64,000 nucleotides of DNA from Psychroflexus planctonicus (GTDB taxonomy: Bacteria; Bacteroidota; Bacteroidia; Flavobacteriales; Flavobacteriaceae): assembly GCF_014640195.1 (NCBI RefSeq), contig NZ_BMGM01000001.1:1-64000 (forward strand), in the 5' to 3' direction. The notes beneath the pieces were generated by a model. The model saw only the letters and a list, made by a program, of their open reading frames with translations, made no database searches and was not told the origin of the DNA. This document shows positions 28,676 to 37,417 of the stretch, piece after piece (within the stretch, counting starts at the first letter, position 1; every line of letters begins with the position of its first letter). The position numbers and the translations under genes are program-made.

Positions 28676-29425
28676 TTACTTAATTTTCTTGTCTATAGTT
28701 TCCACCTCAACATTTTGCTTTTTAGCTTCTTCTGCTCTAAGTTGAATTAAGCTTTCTAATTCCAAGCCGTACTTAGATTTCTTCACATTCTTTGAAAGCG
28801 ATTTATAAACGGTATCCAGATAGCGTTTGTTTGCATTGTATGCTTCGGATAGAACTAAAAATGGTGCAATTTCATAATCAGCATTTTTTACAGCAAAATT
28901 AATGGTATACAAATATTTTCTACGCAATAAGTTGCTGTATTTCTCATCGATTTTTCGCTGCCCTAAGGTGTCTTCCGCTTCCGTTTTAATTCGCTCAGTA
29001 ATTAAGTCTAAATTTTGATCGTTAAAGCGCTTTAAAATTTCTTGATAGGCTTCATATTTAGTTTGATTTTCTGGTGCTTTATCAGCTTTAGCCTGAGAAA
29101 ATTCTTCCATTTTGGTATTGAATTCAAATTCTCCAGCTTCAGCAAAAAAGTCTAGGTATTCAACATCTTCTTCGCTACCAAACTTTTTCAAATACAAATA
29201 CATAAGTTGTGGCTCATCAATATTGGCTTTCAACTCAAAATCTTCATTTCCAAAAAATTGAACCGAATCTAAGTTAACCAGCAAAGTATCTTCCAATTTC
29301 TGCAAATAAATATCGCCTTTTCTAACGCCTTCAATATTTCCTTTTACAAATAAGTTTGCTTTGGGTTCATTTTCACATGATAGAAAGGTAAAAGCAAAGA
29401 GTATTATTACAAATTTTAATTTCAT
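28676..29425 (-). CDS. DUF4369-like lipoprotein
   Basis: A 249-aa protein with a lipoprotein signal (LFAFTFLSCEN). The first 100 residues after the Cys resemble DUF4369: VKGNIEGVRKGDIYLQK...LVNLDSVQF. In many Bacteroidota this domain sits before a thioredoxin domain (TlpA-like). Here no CxxC follows; the C-terminal half is helical and charged. It is probably anchored in the periplasm or outer membrane; function unknown. It lies 9 bp after the DUF819 transporter gene, probably in one operon. Confidence 0.75.
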   Translation of the reverse strand: MKLKFVIILFAFTFLSCENEPKANLFVKGNIEGVRKGDIYLQKLEDTLLVNLDSVQFFGNEDFELKANIDEPQLMYLYLKKFGSEEDVEYLDFFAEAGEFEFNTKMEEFSQAKADKAPENQTKYEAYQEILKRFNDQNLDLITERIKTEAEDTLGQRKIDEKYSNLLRRKYLYTINFAVKNADYEIAPFLVLSEAYNANKRYLDTVYKSLSKNVKKSKYGLELESLIQLRAEEAKKQNVEVETIDKKIK

Positions 29426-29433
29426 GATGTTAT

Positions 29434-30762
29434 TTATAAATTAGATGCGTATTCCATTAACATTGCACAGCCTAAGGCTGCATAAGTACCTACAACATAA
29501 CCAAAAACGGCAAGCAAAACTCCTACGCTGGTTAAAGACGGATGAAAAGCAGATGCTACAACAGGAGCTGAAGCAGCACCACCAACATTGGCTTGACTTC
29601 CTACAGCTAAGAAAAAGTAAGGTGCTTTAATTAGTTTAGCAACTACAATTAACAATGCAGCATGTATGGCCATCCATACCATTCCTATGGCCAATAAACC
29701 AGGATTTTCAAAAACTGTAGATAAATCCATATGCATACCAATAGTAGCTACCAAAAAGTAAATAAAAATACTTCCTATTTTACTTGCGCCTGCTCCTTCG
29801 TAGGATTTAGCTTTGGTGAAAGATAAAATTACACCTATAAATGTAGCAATACTTACCAACCAAAAAAACGTAGATGCAAAAGAATGTAAAGCAGAAGTTT
29901 TGTCTGCAAAAACTTCAAAATTGCTAAGTAAAAAATCAGAGATTTCTTCAGAAAGCCAATGCGAAATTCCTACAGCTACAAAAGCAAAACTCAAAATAAC
30001 CATATAATCTTTTAAATTTGGATTTCGAGTTACACTAGCCGAATAATTCGATACTTTTTCTTTCAACTTTTCTATGGCGGTATTATCTGCTTTTAACCAT
30101 TTATCAATGCGTTTACGTTGACCAATACCAAGTAAAATAATAGCCATCCATAAATTGGCCACTAAAATATCTACCAAGACCATTCCACCATATTTATCGC
30201 GATTGTATTCAAAAATTTCCAGCATAGCGGCTTGGTTTGCTCCTCCACCAATCCAACTTCCTGCTATGGTAGCTAAGCCACGCCAAACTGCGTCTGGCCC
30301 TGCCCCACCCACGGTTTCTGGAGAAAATATAGAAATGATTAAAATGGCAATCGGGCCACCAATTAAAATACCAATAGTTCCAGTAAAAAACATAATTAAG
30401 GCTTTGTAACCTAAGTTTACAATAGCTTTTAAATCTATAGTCAAGGTCAACAAAACCAAAGCCGCAGGTAAAAAATACCGACTAGCTATAGGATATAACT
30501 GCGATTTAAAATGAACTTCTTCTTTGTTTTCATAAACTACTTTCCATTCGGCTGAAATTAAGTCTAGGGAATTAAAAATAGCAGGAATTAAGTAACAAAG
30601 CAACAAAGCGGGAACAATGCCGTAGAACTTTTTCCAAAAACCTGTTTTAATTGAGGATGTGTAAAAAATTAAACCCAAGGATAACATTAAAATACCTAAA
30701 ACAATAGCATCGTCAGTTATTAATGGCGTGGTATCTTCTACAACCTTAAGTTGATCAATCAT
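29434..30762 (-). CDS. DUF819 family membrane protein (putative transporter)
   Basis: A 442-aa polytopic inner-membrane protein with about 10-12 hydrophobic segments. Family hallmarks are LGLIFYTSSIKTGFWKKF, AGSWIGGGANQAAM and AVGSQANVGGAASAPVVA. The duplicated Gly/Asn-rich loops resemble sodium:solute symporter binding loops, so a sodium-coupled carrier is plausible. The substrate is unknown. It is followed by the DUF4369-like lipoprotein gene. Confidence 0.85.
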   Translation of the reverse strand: MIDQLKVVEDTTPLITDDAIVLGILMLSLGLIFYTSSIKTGFWKKFYGIVPALLLCYLIPAIFNSLDLISAEWKVVYENKEEVHFKSQLYPIASRYFLPAALVLLTLTIDLKAIVNLGYKALIMFFTGTIGILIGGPIAILIISIFSPETVGGAGPDAVWRGLATIAGSWIGGGANQAAMLEIFEYNRDKYGGMVLVDILVANLWMAIILLGIGQRKRIDKWLKADNTAIEKLKEKVSNYSASVTRNPNLKDYMVILSFAFVAVGISHWLSEEISDFLLSNFEVFADKTSALHSFASTFFWLVSIATFIGVILSFTKAKSYEGAGASKIGSIFIYFLVATIGMHMDLSTVFENPGLLAIGMVWMAIHAALLIVVAKLIKAPYFFLAVGSQANVGGAASAPVVASAFHPSLTSVGVLLAVFGYVVGTYAALGCAMLMEYASNL

Positions 30763-30807
30763 TTTTTAAATTTGTGTAAAAATATAAAAATGCTGGACTT
30801 GGATAAA

Positions 30808-31620
30808 TTAAAGTTGAAAAAGCTGAACTAAATGTTTTGCAACACCATCTTGTTTTCCTTCAGTGGTTTCTACTTTTGCAACTGCTTTTACAGGTTCTAC
30901 AGCATTAGCAACGGCTACTCCTAAGCCAACTCCTTTTAACAACTCAACATCGTTATAATTATCTCCGTAAGCAACAATTTCATCGGCTTTTACTTGATAA
31001 ACTTCGTCCGCAATGCTTAATATGCCAGTTAATTTTGAAATAGCTTTAGGAGCAATTTCTATATATGTTGGTTTAGAACGATACAAATGCAATTCGTTTG
31101 AAAAAGCTTCAGTTAGAGCTGTAAAAACTTGTTCAACTTTCTCTTCATCGCCCATGCACATTAATTTATGAGCTTCCTTGTTTTCTTTTTCCCAAGCAGA
31201 AAAAACTTCATCTGGAGATTTCAACACTGGAGCCACTTTAGTGTTGTTTTCTTCTCGTTCTGCCCATTGGTCTTGTTTAGAAACAAACCATTCGTCTTGA
31301 TGATATATTCCAAAATGCAAATCTTTTTCCAGAACAATTTGAGAAACTTTTTTTGCAATTTCTTGCGAAATAACCGTGCTTCCTAAAACTTGATTTCCGT
31401 GTAAAATTAAACCGCCGTTATAACAAACCATGGGAGAATTTTCAATTCCTAAGTCTTGTTGAATATGACGCATTGCCTTTGGCATTCTAGCTGAAATAAG
31501 TACAAATGGCAACTTGTCACGAAGCGCTTTTACCGTTTGTATGGTAAACTCAGAAACACTACGATTGCTATTTAAAAGCGTTCCGTCTATATCGCTACAA
31601 ATTAGTTTGTATGTTTTCAT
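30808..31620 (-). CDS. Cof-type HAD-IIB family phosphatase
   Basis: A 270-aa HAD hydrolase. Motif I is SDIDGTLLNS (nucleophile and acid Asp), motif II VLISAR, motif III Lys near residue 195 (ISKLTGI), and motif IV GDNYNDVELL. The C2B cap lies between motifs II and III. Family members dephosphorylate sugar phosphates, pyridoxal phosphate or flavin intermediates; the substrate is not predictable here. Divergent from the S1/P1 nuclease gene. Confidence 0.9.
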   Translation of the reverse strand: MKTYKLICSDIDGTLLNSNRSVSEFTIQTVKALRDKLPFVLISARMPKAMRHIQQDLGIENSPMVCYNGGLILHGNQVLGSTVISQEIAKKVSQIVLEKDLHFGIYHQDEWFVSKQDQWAEREENNTKVAPVLKSPDEVFSAWEKENKEAHKLMCMGDEEKVEQVFTALTEAFSNELHLYRSKPTYIEIAPKAISKLTGILSIADEVYQVKADEIVAYGDNYNDVELLKGVGLGVAVANAVEPVKAVAKVETTEGKQDGVAKHLVQLFQL

Positions 31621-31695
31621 GTATTGAATTTTTAACGCAATTTAAAATAAACATTAAGGTTTCAAAAGTAAACGGATTTAACCAAAGGCTATTCT

Positions 31696-31703
31696 TATTT
31701 TTG
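31696..31703 (+). promoter_or_regulatory. -7 element of the S1/P1 nuclease gene
   Basis: TATTTTTG is an exact TAnnTTTG match only 10 bp before the ATG at 31714, implying a leader of a few bases. Confidence 0.45.
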
Positions 31704-31713
31704 ACAAAAAAAG

Positions 31714-32496
31714 ATGAAAAAAACCTTATTCATTGTATTCAGCATTTTATTAGTTCCATTTTTCTGTTCAGCAGAAGATGATTGGGGACAAAATGGCCAC
31801 AGAGCGGTTGCAGAAATTGCCTTTCAATACCTTGATGAAGACGTAAAGCAAAAAATTATTCATTTATTAAAAGGTGAAAGCTTAGCATTGGCTTCAACTT
31901 ATGCAGATGAAATTAAAAGCGATAAAAAGTACGATGCCTATAAAGTTTGGCATTACGTAAATATGCCGCTGGATAGGAATTATGAAAAGGCAGAAAAAAA
32001 TGAAGAAGGAGATATAGTTGTCGGAATTCAAAAAAGCATTCAGGTCTTGCAAAATGAAACATCAACTACAGAAGCGAAAATCTTTCACTTAAAAATGTTG
32101 ATTCATTTAATTGGTGACTTACATCAACCTTTTCATATTGGCTTAAAAGAAGATCGTGGCGGAAACGATTTCAAGGTATTTTGGTTTGGAGAGCAAACCA
32201 ACATTCATAAACTCTGGGACACACAGCTTATTGAAAGTTATAAAATGAGTTATAGTGAATTGGCTACTAATAAATTTCCTTTTAGTGAAAATGAAGTAAC
32301 CGAATTTAAAAACAAAGATTTAATGGATTGGTTAGCAGACACGCATAAACTAACTGAAGATGTATATGCTTCTGCCCAACCGAATGATAATTTGAGTTAT
32401 GCATACACTTATAAATGGTTTCCTGTTTTAAGGCAGCAATTGCACAAAGCAGGAATTCATTTAGCAACACAATTAAACGAAATTTTTAAGGCATAA
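31714..32496 (+). CDS. S1/P1 nuclease family protein, exported
   Basis: A 260-aa zinc-dependent nuclease of the phospholipase C/P1 fold. A signal peptide ends near CSAED; the mature N-terminus begins with the metal-ligand Trp in DDWGQNGHRAVAEIA. Further His/Asp ligands are in YADEIKSD, VWHYVN, LIHLIGDLHQPFHIG and GGNDFKV...NIHKLWDTQLI. The family cleaves single-stranded DNA and RNA, giving 3'-nucleotides or 5'-mononucleotides; probably used for nucleic-acid scavenging in the periplasm. No T9SS domain. Monocistronic. Confidence 0.92.
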   Translation: MKKTLFIVFSILLVPFFCSAEDDWGQNGHRAVAEIAFQYLDEDVKQKIIHLLKGESLALASTYADEIKSDKKYDAYKVWHYVNMPLDRNYEKAEKNEEGDIVVGIQKSIQVLQNETSTTEAKIFHLKMLIHLIGDLHQPFHIGLKEDRGGNDFKVFWFGEQTNIHKLWDTQLIESYKMSYSELATNKFPFSENEVTEFKNKDLMDWLADTHKLTEDVYASAQPNDNLSYAYTYKWFPVLRQQLHKAGIHLATQLNEIFKA

Positions 32497-32525
32497 AAAA
32501 AGCGACCAAACAAGGTCGCTTTTTA
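32496..32525. terminator. bidirectional terminator between S1/P1 nuclease gene and metK
   Basis: Stem AAAAAGCGACC with its complement GGTCGCTTTTT, loop of 6 bases, between convergent stop codons. Confidence 0.85.
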
Positions 32526-32542
32526 TTTATGAAACAGTCCAT

Positions 32543-33808
32543 TTATTGATCTTTTAATCCAAATTCCTTTTGAAGTCGTTCTACATAATCTAGCTTTTCC
32601 CAAGTAAATAGCTCTACTTCTTTAGTAACTTCACCAGAATAAGCCGAGTAATAATTTTTGGTAACTATTTCTGGGGATTTCCCCATATGGCCGTAAGCAG
32701 CTGTTTCTAAATAAATAGGATTTCTAAGCTTTAAGGTTTTCTCAATTCCTGCTGGAGTTAAGTCGAAAATAGAGCGTAACTTTTTAGCAATTTCTCCATC
32801 GCTTAAACTCATTTTTGACGTATTGTAGGTATTAACATAAATAGAAGTAGGTTCTTTAACACCAATGGCATACGAAATTTGAACTAGAATTTCATCGGCT
32901 AAACCAGCTGCTACCATGTTTTTAGCAATGTGTCTCGCTGCGTAAGCTGCAGAACGATCTACCTTACTCGGATCTTTTCCAGAAAATGCTCCACCACCAT
33001 GAGCGCCTTTTCCTCCGTAAGTATCTACAATAATTTTTCTTCCAGTTAAACCAGCATCGCCATGTGGTCCACCAATTACAAATTTTCCAGTGGGATTAAT
33101 GTGATACGTTATATCATCATTAAAAAGCGATTGAATTTCTGCTGCATATTTGGCTTTAACACGTGGAATTAAAATTTCAATAATATCTTTCTTAATTCTT
33201 GCAAGCATTTGTTCATCATTCTGATCAAAGGCATCGTGCTGAGTTGAAACTACAATAGTATCAATTCGAATCGGTCGATTATCATCGTCGTACTCTATGG
33301 TTACTTGTGCCTTTGCATCTGGACGTAAATACAAGATTTCTTTGGCTTCTCTTCTTAAAACAGCTAATTCTTCTAGCAATTTATGCGAAATATCTAATGC
33401 CAATGGCATGTAATTGTCAGTTTCGTTAGTTGCGTAACCAAACATCATTCCTTGGTCTCCAGCGCCTTGGTCTTCTTTACTGGCTTTATCTACTCCTTGG
33501 TTAATGTCTTCAGATTGTTCGTGTATTAAAGAAATTACGCCACAAGAGTCTCCGCTAAATTTGTATTCGCCTTTGGTATAACCAATTTTGTTAATTACAT
33601 CTCGGGCAATTTGTTGTAAATCTACGTAGGTATCGCTTTTAACTTCGCCGGCTAAAACAACTTGTCCGGTGGCTACTAAAGTTTCGCAAGCCACTTTAGA
33701 TTCTTCGTCGAAAGCTAAAAAATAATCAAGTAATGCATCGCTAATTTGGTCTGCAATTTTATCTGGATGTCCTTCAGAAACACTTTCTGATGTAAATAAA
33801 TAAGGCAT
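32543..33808 (-). CDS. metK: S-adenosylmethionine synthetase
   Basis: A 421-aa methionine adenosyltransferase making SAM from methionine and ATP. The N-terminal [15 protein letters not shown], the central [19 protein letters not shown], and the phosphate-binding [19 protein letters not shown] are all intact. It is about 30-40 aa longer than the E. coli enzyme, as usual in Bacteroidota. Monocistronic. It has a leader of about 118 bases with an imperfect long-range stem (see regulatory entry). Confidence 0.96.
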   Translation of the reverse strand: MPYLFTSESVSEGHPDKIADQISDALLDYFLAFDEESKVACETLVATGQVVLAGEVKSDTYVDLQQIARDVINKIGYTKGEYKFSGDSCGVISLIHEQSEDINQGVDKASKEDQGAGDQGMMFGYATNETDNYMPLALDISHKLLEELAVLRREAKEILYLRPDAKAQVTIEYDDDNRPIRIDTIVVSTQHDAFDQNDEQMLARIKKDIIEILIPRVKAKYAAEIQSLFNDDITYHINPTGKFVIGGPHGDAGLTGRKIIVDTYGGKGAHGGGAFSGKDPSKVDRSAAYAARHIAKNMVAAGLADEILVQISYAIGVKEPTSIYVNTYNTSKMSLSDGEIAKKLRSIFDLTPAGIEKTLKLRNPIYLETAAYGHMGKSPEIVTKNYYSAYSGEVTKEVELFTWEKLDYVERLQKEFGLKDQ

Positions 33809-33852
33809 TCGTTTGAATTTTAAGTTTTACTAAAATGAAAAATAAAGGCTGG

Positions 33853-33939
33853 GCGATCTCAAACGAAAAAATAGAAAAGTTCTGTTTTAGCATTTTTTAG
33901 AGGTCGCAATCAGTCAAATTTTTCCTCGCTGCAAATTTA
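33853..33939 (-). promoter_or_regulatory. metK promoter and structured leader
   Basis: On the minus strand TAAATTTG (33939 to 33932) is an exact -7 element. Downstream, GCGACCTC (33907-33900) can pair with GAGATCGC (33860-33853) with one mismatch, enclosing about 39 bases. This could be a regulatory leader, but it does not match the SAM-I or SAM-II riboswitch cores known to me. Confidence 0.4.
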
Positions 33940-34013
33940 GTAAATTAGACTGCTTCTAAACAATCTTAACTAATTTTTATTATCCTAAATGAATTTCAAA
34001 AAAAGCTAGGTCT

Positions 34014-34021
34014 TACTTTTG
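34014..34021 (+). promoter_or_regulatory. -7 element of the OsmC-family gene
   Basis: TACTTTTG is an exact TAnnTTTG match. Transcription would begin near 34026, downstream of the first possible ATG (34023), which favours the second ATG at 34038 as the real start. Confidence 0.5.
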
Positions 34022-34037
34022 AATGAAAATAAAGAAC

Positions 34038-34463
34038 ATGCAAATTAAACTTCAGAAAAAGAAAAATAGCGACTTTGAATATGTAGCCGAAAACCATTTG
34101 GGTCACCAAATAGAATTATGTAATTCTAGCATGGAAAATCCTACTTCAGCGAGTCCTATGGAATTGGTTTTAATGGCCATTTCAGGTTGTAGCAGCATTG
34201 ATATTGTACATATTTTGAAGAAGCAAAATCTAGAAATTGAAGATTTACAAGTAGAAACTTTGGGCACTCGAAAAGAAACTGAGCCGAAAGTGTTTACTGA
34301 AATAAATTTACTGGTAAAATTAAAAGGAAAAATTCCTGCTAAAAAAGCCTTGCGTGCTGCACAACTTTCGTTTGAAAAATACTGCTCGGTTTCTAAAATG
34401 TTAGACCAAACAGTAAACATAAACTACCAAGTAGAATTAAATGGAAACTTGATTGAAGACTAA
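34038..34463 (+). CDS. OsmC family peroxidase-like protein
   Basis: A 141-aa OsmC/Ohr-fold protein. The two family cysteines are present: GCSSIDIVHIL and KYCSVSKML. PTSASPMELVLMAISGC is the characteristic helix leading to the first Cys. Proteins of this fold reduce organic hydroperoxides using dithiol partners; this YhfA-like subgroup is less well characterised. The ATG at 34038 is chosen because of promoter position and because the protein then starts MQIKLQKK, like its relatives. It is convergent with the ABC ATPase gene. Confidence 0.85.
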   Translation: MQIKLQKKKNSDFEYVAENHLGHQIELCNSSMENPTSASPMELVLMAISGCSSIDIVHILKKQNLEIEDLQVETLGTRKETEPKVFTEINLLVKLKGKIPAKKALRAAQLSFEKYCSVSKMLDQTVNINYQVELNGNLIED

Positions 34464-34478
34464 AGCGAATTTAAAATA

Positions 34479-34516
34479 AAATCCCTGCAAAGTTTTACAA
34501 CTTTGCAGGGATTTTT
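34479..34516. terminator. bidirectional terminator between OsmC gene and ABC ATPase gene
   Basis: A 16-bp perfect stem (AAATCCCTGCAAAGTT and complement), 4-base loop, T-run on the plus side, between convergent genes. Confidence 0.85.
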
Positions 34517-34536
34517 AATAAGTTAGAAACCAAAAA

Positions 34537-35232
34537 CTATCTCTCAAAATAGGCTTCAAGTTCTTTTAAAGTAGCTTCGTTTGTAGCTAAATCTTTAACT
34601 ACTTCGCCTTTATCTATAACCACAATACGTTCGCAAACATCGGTTACGTGAAGTAAATCGTGACTGGAAACCAACACACTCACTCCTTTTTGTTGACTCA
34701 AATCTTTCAAGATTTTCTTTAGTCTAATTTGTGTAGTTGGGTCTAAATTTGCAAACGGCTCATCTAGGATAATCACTTCTGGATTACCGATTAAAGCAGC
34801 TACAATTCCTGCTTTTTTCTGGTTTCCTTTAGACAAATCGCGCAAGTATTTTTTCTGATTCAGAATTTCTCCATGAAAAAAGTCTTCAAACTCAGCGAGC
34901 AAAGCATCTACTTCTGCTTTGCTCTGGTTTCGTAAATCGCCAATAAAATAGAAATATTCTTCTGGAGTCAGATAGCCAATCAGGAAACTCTCGTCTATAA
35001 ATGAAGATGTAAAAGGTTTCCATTCTTCGCTTTCATGTACAGCAATATTGTTGTTGGTAATGTGTCCTGTAGTGGGCTGAATTAAATCGAGTAAAAGGCT
35101 AAATAAGGTAGTTTTACCTGCGCCATTGTTGCCAACTAAACCAAAGCTTTGTCCTTTTGGAATGCTAAGCTGTTCAACATTTAAGACTTGTACGCCTTTG
35201 TATGATTTACTGATTTGGTTAATTTGTATCAT
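34537..35232 (-). CDS. ABC transporter ATP-binding protein (exporter type)
   Basis: A 231-aa ATPase of the CcmA/ABC-2 exporter class. Walker A GNNGAGKTT (about residues 34-42), Walker B VIILDEPF, and the switch His in VSSHD are intact. The signature is the variant LSKGNQKK instead of LSGGQ, common in this subgroup. It pairs with the upstream DUF5687 membrane protein (91-bp spacer with a hairpin) to make a putative exporter. The substrate is unknown. Confidence 0.88.
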   Translation of the reverse strand: MIQINQISKSYKGVQVLNVEQLSIPKGQSFGLVGNNGAGKTTLFSLLLDLIQPTTGHITNNNIAVHESEEWKPFTSSFIDESFLIGYLTPEEYFYFIGDLRNQSKAEVDALLAEFEDFFHGEILNQKKYLRDLSKGNQKKAGIVAALIGNPEVIILDEPFANLDPTTQIRLKKILKDLSQQKGVSVLVSSHDLLHVTDVCERIVVIDKGEVVKDLATNEATLKELEAYFER

Positions 35233-35276
35233 TTGTATTTGTTTTAATTTGGCTTAGGAATGGAGACTTTGTAGGA

Positions 35277-35311
35277 GCTCTCGCCTAACATTGGAAATGT
35301 TAGGCGAGAGC
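35277..35311. repeat. perfect 16-bp hairpin between the ABC exporter genes
   Basis: GCTCTCGCCTAACATT and its exact complement are separated by three bases (GGA). No T-run follows on the transcribed (minus) strand, so it is not a standard terminator. It is GC-richer than its surroundings and could tune expression of the ATPase or stabilise the upstream mRNA. Confidence 0.75.
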
Positions 35312-35323
35312 CCCAGATTCTAT

Positions 35324-36793
35324 TTATTTTTCTGCAAATGCTGCAATGGTTTTATATTTTCCTTTTTGATATGTTTTTTCGATAAATTTTAAAAAGTATT
35401 TCATAAAAACTAATCCTATAATTCCACTTAGTGCTAAGGCAATTACACCAGCTTTAAACCCCAGAAAATAATACGGAACGATAAAAATTACGTACGGACC
35501 GAGCATTTTAGGGATAGAAATTAAAAGTTGGGTTGCATTAAAACCTTGGGTATTTCCAAAGGCGTTGGCTTTAGTATTCAACTCGACAGGAACGCGATTT
35601 AAGGCACCGCCATATAAGGTTATAAATGAGTTTAATCCTAAATTGAATAAAGCGGCTGCGCTAATCATGGCAAAGGTTTCTAAACCAAAATAAATATACG
35701 GAATGCTTAAAATATAAGCGATAACTACACCAACCACCATTAAAGACCATTTGGACTTTAAGTATTGGTAATACGGAATGTTTTGACTCATCATGAGTTT
35801 ATAATATTCGCTATCCCAAGACGGAACGTATTGACCGAAAGTAAGTAAAAAACCGCCTGTTATAAATATGGAAGCAAATGCAGTGAAGAAATAGTTATCT
35901 TTATACATATCGAATGTAAAGAAAAACAAACCGTAAAACACAAAAAAGAAACCGGTGAGCAAAACTTGTTTTGGACGTTTGTTTCGCCAGACCATACGGA
36001 CATCGTTTTTAAGAAATGGCGCAATGTCTCCCAGTTGATCTATAAAACTAAGGTCTTTAGTTTCTACTTGTTTAACTTTTTTACGAATGATGCCATCTAA
36101 ATAAAATTGCTTGGCTACCATATTGAAATTGAATTTGTATAAAAAGTAAGCAAGAAGTAAGGGTATTACTACTAAGTAAGGCGTTTGGTAAAGCGAATAA
36201 AAAATACTTTCTGAAATACTAGTAAACGAAATAACATCGTACTTATTTAAAGCAATAGACAAAGCGGCTATACTTACTATAATGTAAAAGTATGTGTTAT
36301 TTTTGTTGATGATGAAGTTAACAAAATTGAGACATAATACAATACTTCCCAAACTTAACAACCAACCCAGTACTTGAAAAGGTGGGTAGCCTTTATAAAG
36401 CAAAACAGCTGAAAAAGGAATAAAAAAGAACAAAGCAATAAGGTTGAAAAATGAAAAAATAGTTTTGTTGAGTAAAAACTGAATTACTTTGTTTCGTTTA
36501 ATAGGAAGCACCATCAATGGTTTGATATTCATTACAGGCAGTTGATGCATGAAAAATCGGAAGGCTAATTCGCCTAAAACCCAGTACATCAAAAATTGAT
36601 TTACGGTAATCAACGGATCTACATCAGGAACCGCTTTTTGTAGGATTTTAAATGAAAACACACCCAGTACAATGGCAATGCCACCAAAATAAAGCGCACC
36701 GATAATCATTAAAATTTTTATTACCATTCCCTTCGTAAAGGCAGCGGAACGAAAAAATTTTTTCCATTCTAAGGATAAAAAAGTTTTGGTCAT
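35324..36793 (-). CDS. DUF5687 family membrane protein (putative ABC exporter permease)
   Basis: A 489-aa inner-membrane protein with about 12 hydrophobic segments. The start FLSLEWKKFFRSAAFTKGM and the central cytoplasmic DIAPFLKNDVRMVWRNKRPKQ are typical of DUF5687. Its place directly upstream of an ABC ATPase makes it the probable membrane subunit of an ABC-2-like exporter. The transported compound is unknown. Confidence 0.85.
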   Translation of the reverse strand: MTKTFLSLEWKKFFRSAAFTKGMVIKILMIIGALYFGGIAIVLGVFSFKILQKAVPDVDPLITVNQFLMYWVLGELAFRFFMHQLPVMNIKPLMVLPIKRNKVIQFLLNKTIFSFFNLIALFFFIPFSAVLLYKGYPPFQVLGWLLSLGSIVLCLNFVNFIINKNNTYFYIIVSIAALSIALNKYDVISFTSISESIFYSLYQTPYLVVIPLLLAYFLYKFNFNMVAKQFYLDGIIRKKVKQVETKDLSFIDQLGDIAPFLKNDVRMVWRNKRPKQVLLTGFFFVFYGLFFFTFDMYKDNYFFTAFASIFITGGFLLTFGQYVPSWDSEYYKLMMSQNIPYYQYLKSKWSLMVVGVVIAYILSIPYIYFGLETFAMISAAALFNLGLNSFITLYGGALNRVPVELNTKANAFGNTQGFNATQLLISIPKMLGPYVIFIVPYYFLGFKAGVIALALSGIIGLVFMKYFLKFIEKTYQKGKYKTIAAFAEK

Positions 36794-36894
36794 TGTGTAA
36801 GATTTAGCTAGTTGTTTTGCTTATGAGTAGATGTATGTTAGATTTTGTTACACAGATGAATGTTATTTTTTTAGATTGGAAAGACTTAAGGTCT

Positions 36895-37023
36895 GATGTA
36901 TTAGAAGTTAGATATTAGAAGTTAGATGTGAGATATTAGATATAAGATATTGGAAGTGAGATGTGATGTGTTTAAATTGAGAAAAGAGAATTAATGCTAA
37001 AAGCTAACAACTACTAGCTAAAA
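36895..37023. repeat. degenerate GATGTGAGATATTAGA-type repeat, copy 1
   Basis: A 7-base-period field of TTAGATG/TGAGATA-like units is followed by a conserved tail of about 77 bp. The tail runs from GATATTGGAAGTGAGAT to CTACTAGCTAAAA. Copy 2 is at 37251-37417, with the tails about 88% identical by eye. Confidence 0.75.
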
Positions 37024-37250
37024 ACAGGTGTGTCGATTTTAAAAATTTAGTGTATGCTTTAGGAAACACAACAAAATCTGGTCTTCACTACTTAGAAAGT
37101 TGTCTGATACCGATTCACACGAACCAAAATATTTAATTGTACAATTTTCCCTTGAGGGAAATGCCCAAAGGCAAAGGGTGTTATTTGTAAAAAATATTAT
37201 TAATGTTCTATTAAAAATGGACTTGCTTCAATTATAAGCAAAACAATCAA

Positions 37251-37417
37251 TTGAGATATTAGAAGTTAGATTTGAGATATTAAATATTAGATGTGAGATG
37301 TTAGATGTGAGATGTGAGATGTGAGATGTGAGATATGAGATATTGGAAGTGAGATATGATGTGTTTGAATTGAGAAAAAAGAATTAATGCTTCCAGCTAC
37401 TCACTACTAGCTAAAAG
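37251..37417. repeat. degenerate GATGTGAGATATTAGA-type repeat, copy 2
   Basis: The same layout as copy 1, with a longer microsatellite part containing four consecutive GATGTGA units near 37310-37340. The shared tail ends in CACTACTAGCTAAAAGCT, abutting the corA stop. Confidence 0.75.

Larger units (their letters stand above)
36794..37417. other. gene-free repeat field between DUF5687 gene and corA
   Basis: No coding frame is evident. Two same-direction copies of a degenerate repeat flank a unique stretch (about 37024-37250). The unique stretch contains a small palindrome TTTCCCTTGAGGGAAA (37146-37161) and no recognisable gene. The right copy ends at the corA stop codon. Confidence 0.6.

Noticed and set aside
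33840-33940. SAM-I or SAM-II riboswitch before metK
   Set aside because: The conserved cores of these classes are not recognisable; only a generic imperfect stem is seen.
37024-37250. A small gene between the two degenerate repeats
   Set aside because: All frames are short and interrupted, and none has a recognisable motif.
37251-37417. Possible CRISPR array
   Set aside because: The repeats are 7-base-period microsatellite units with no unique spacers of constant length, and no cas genes are present.
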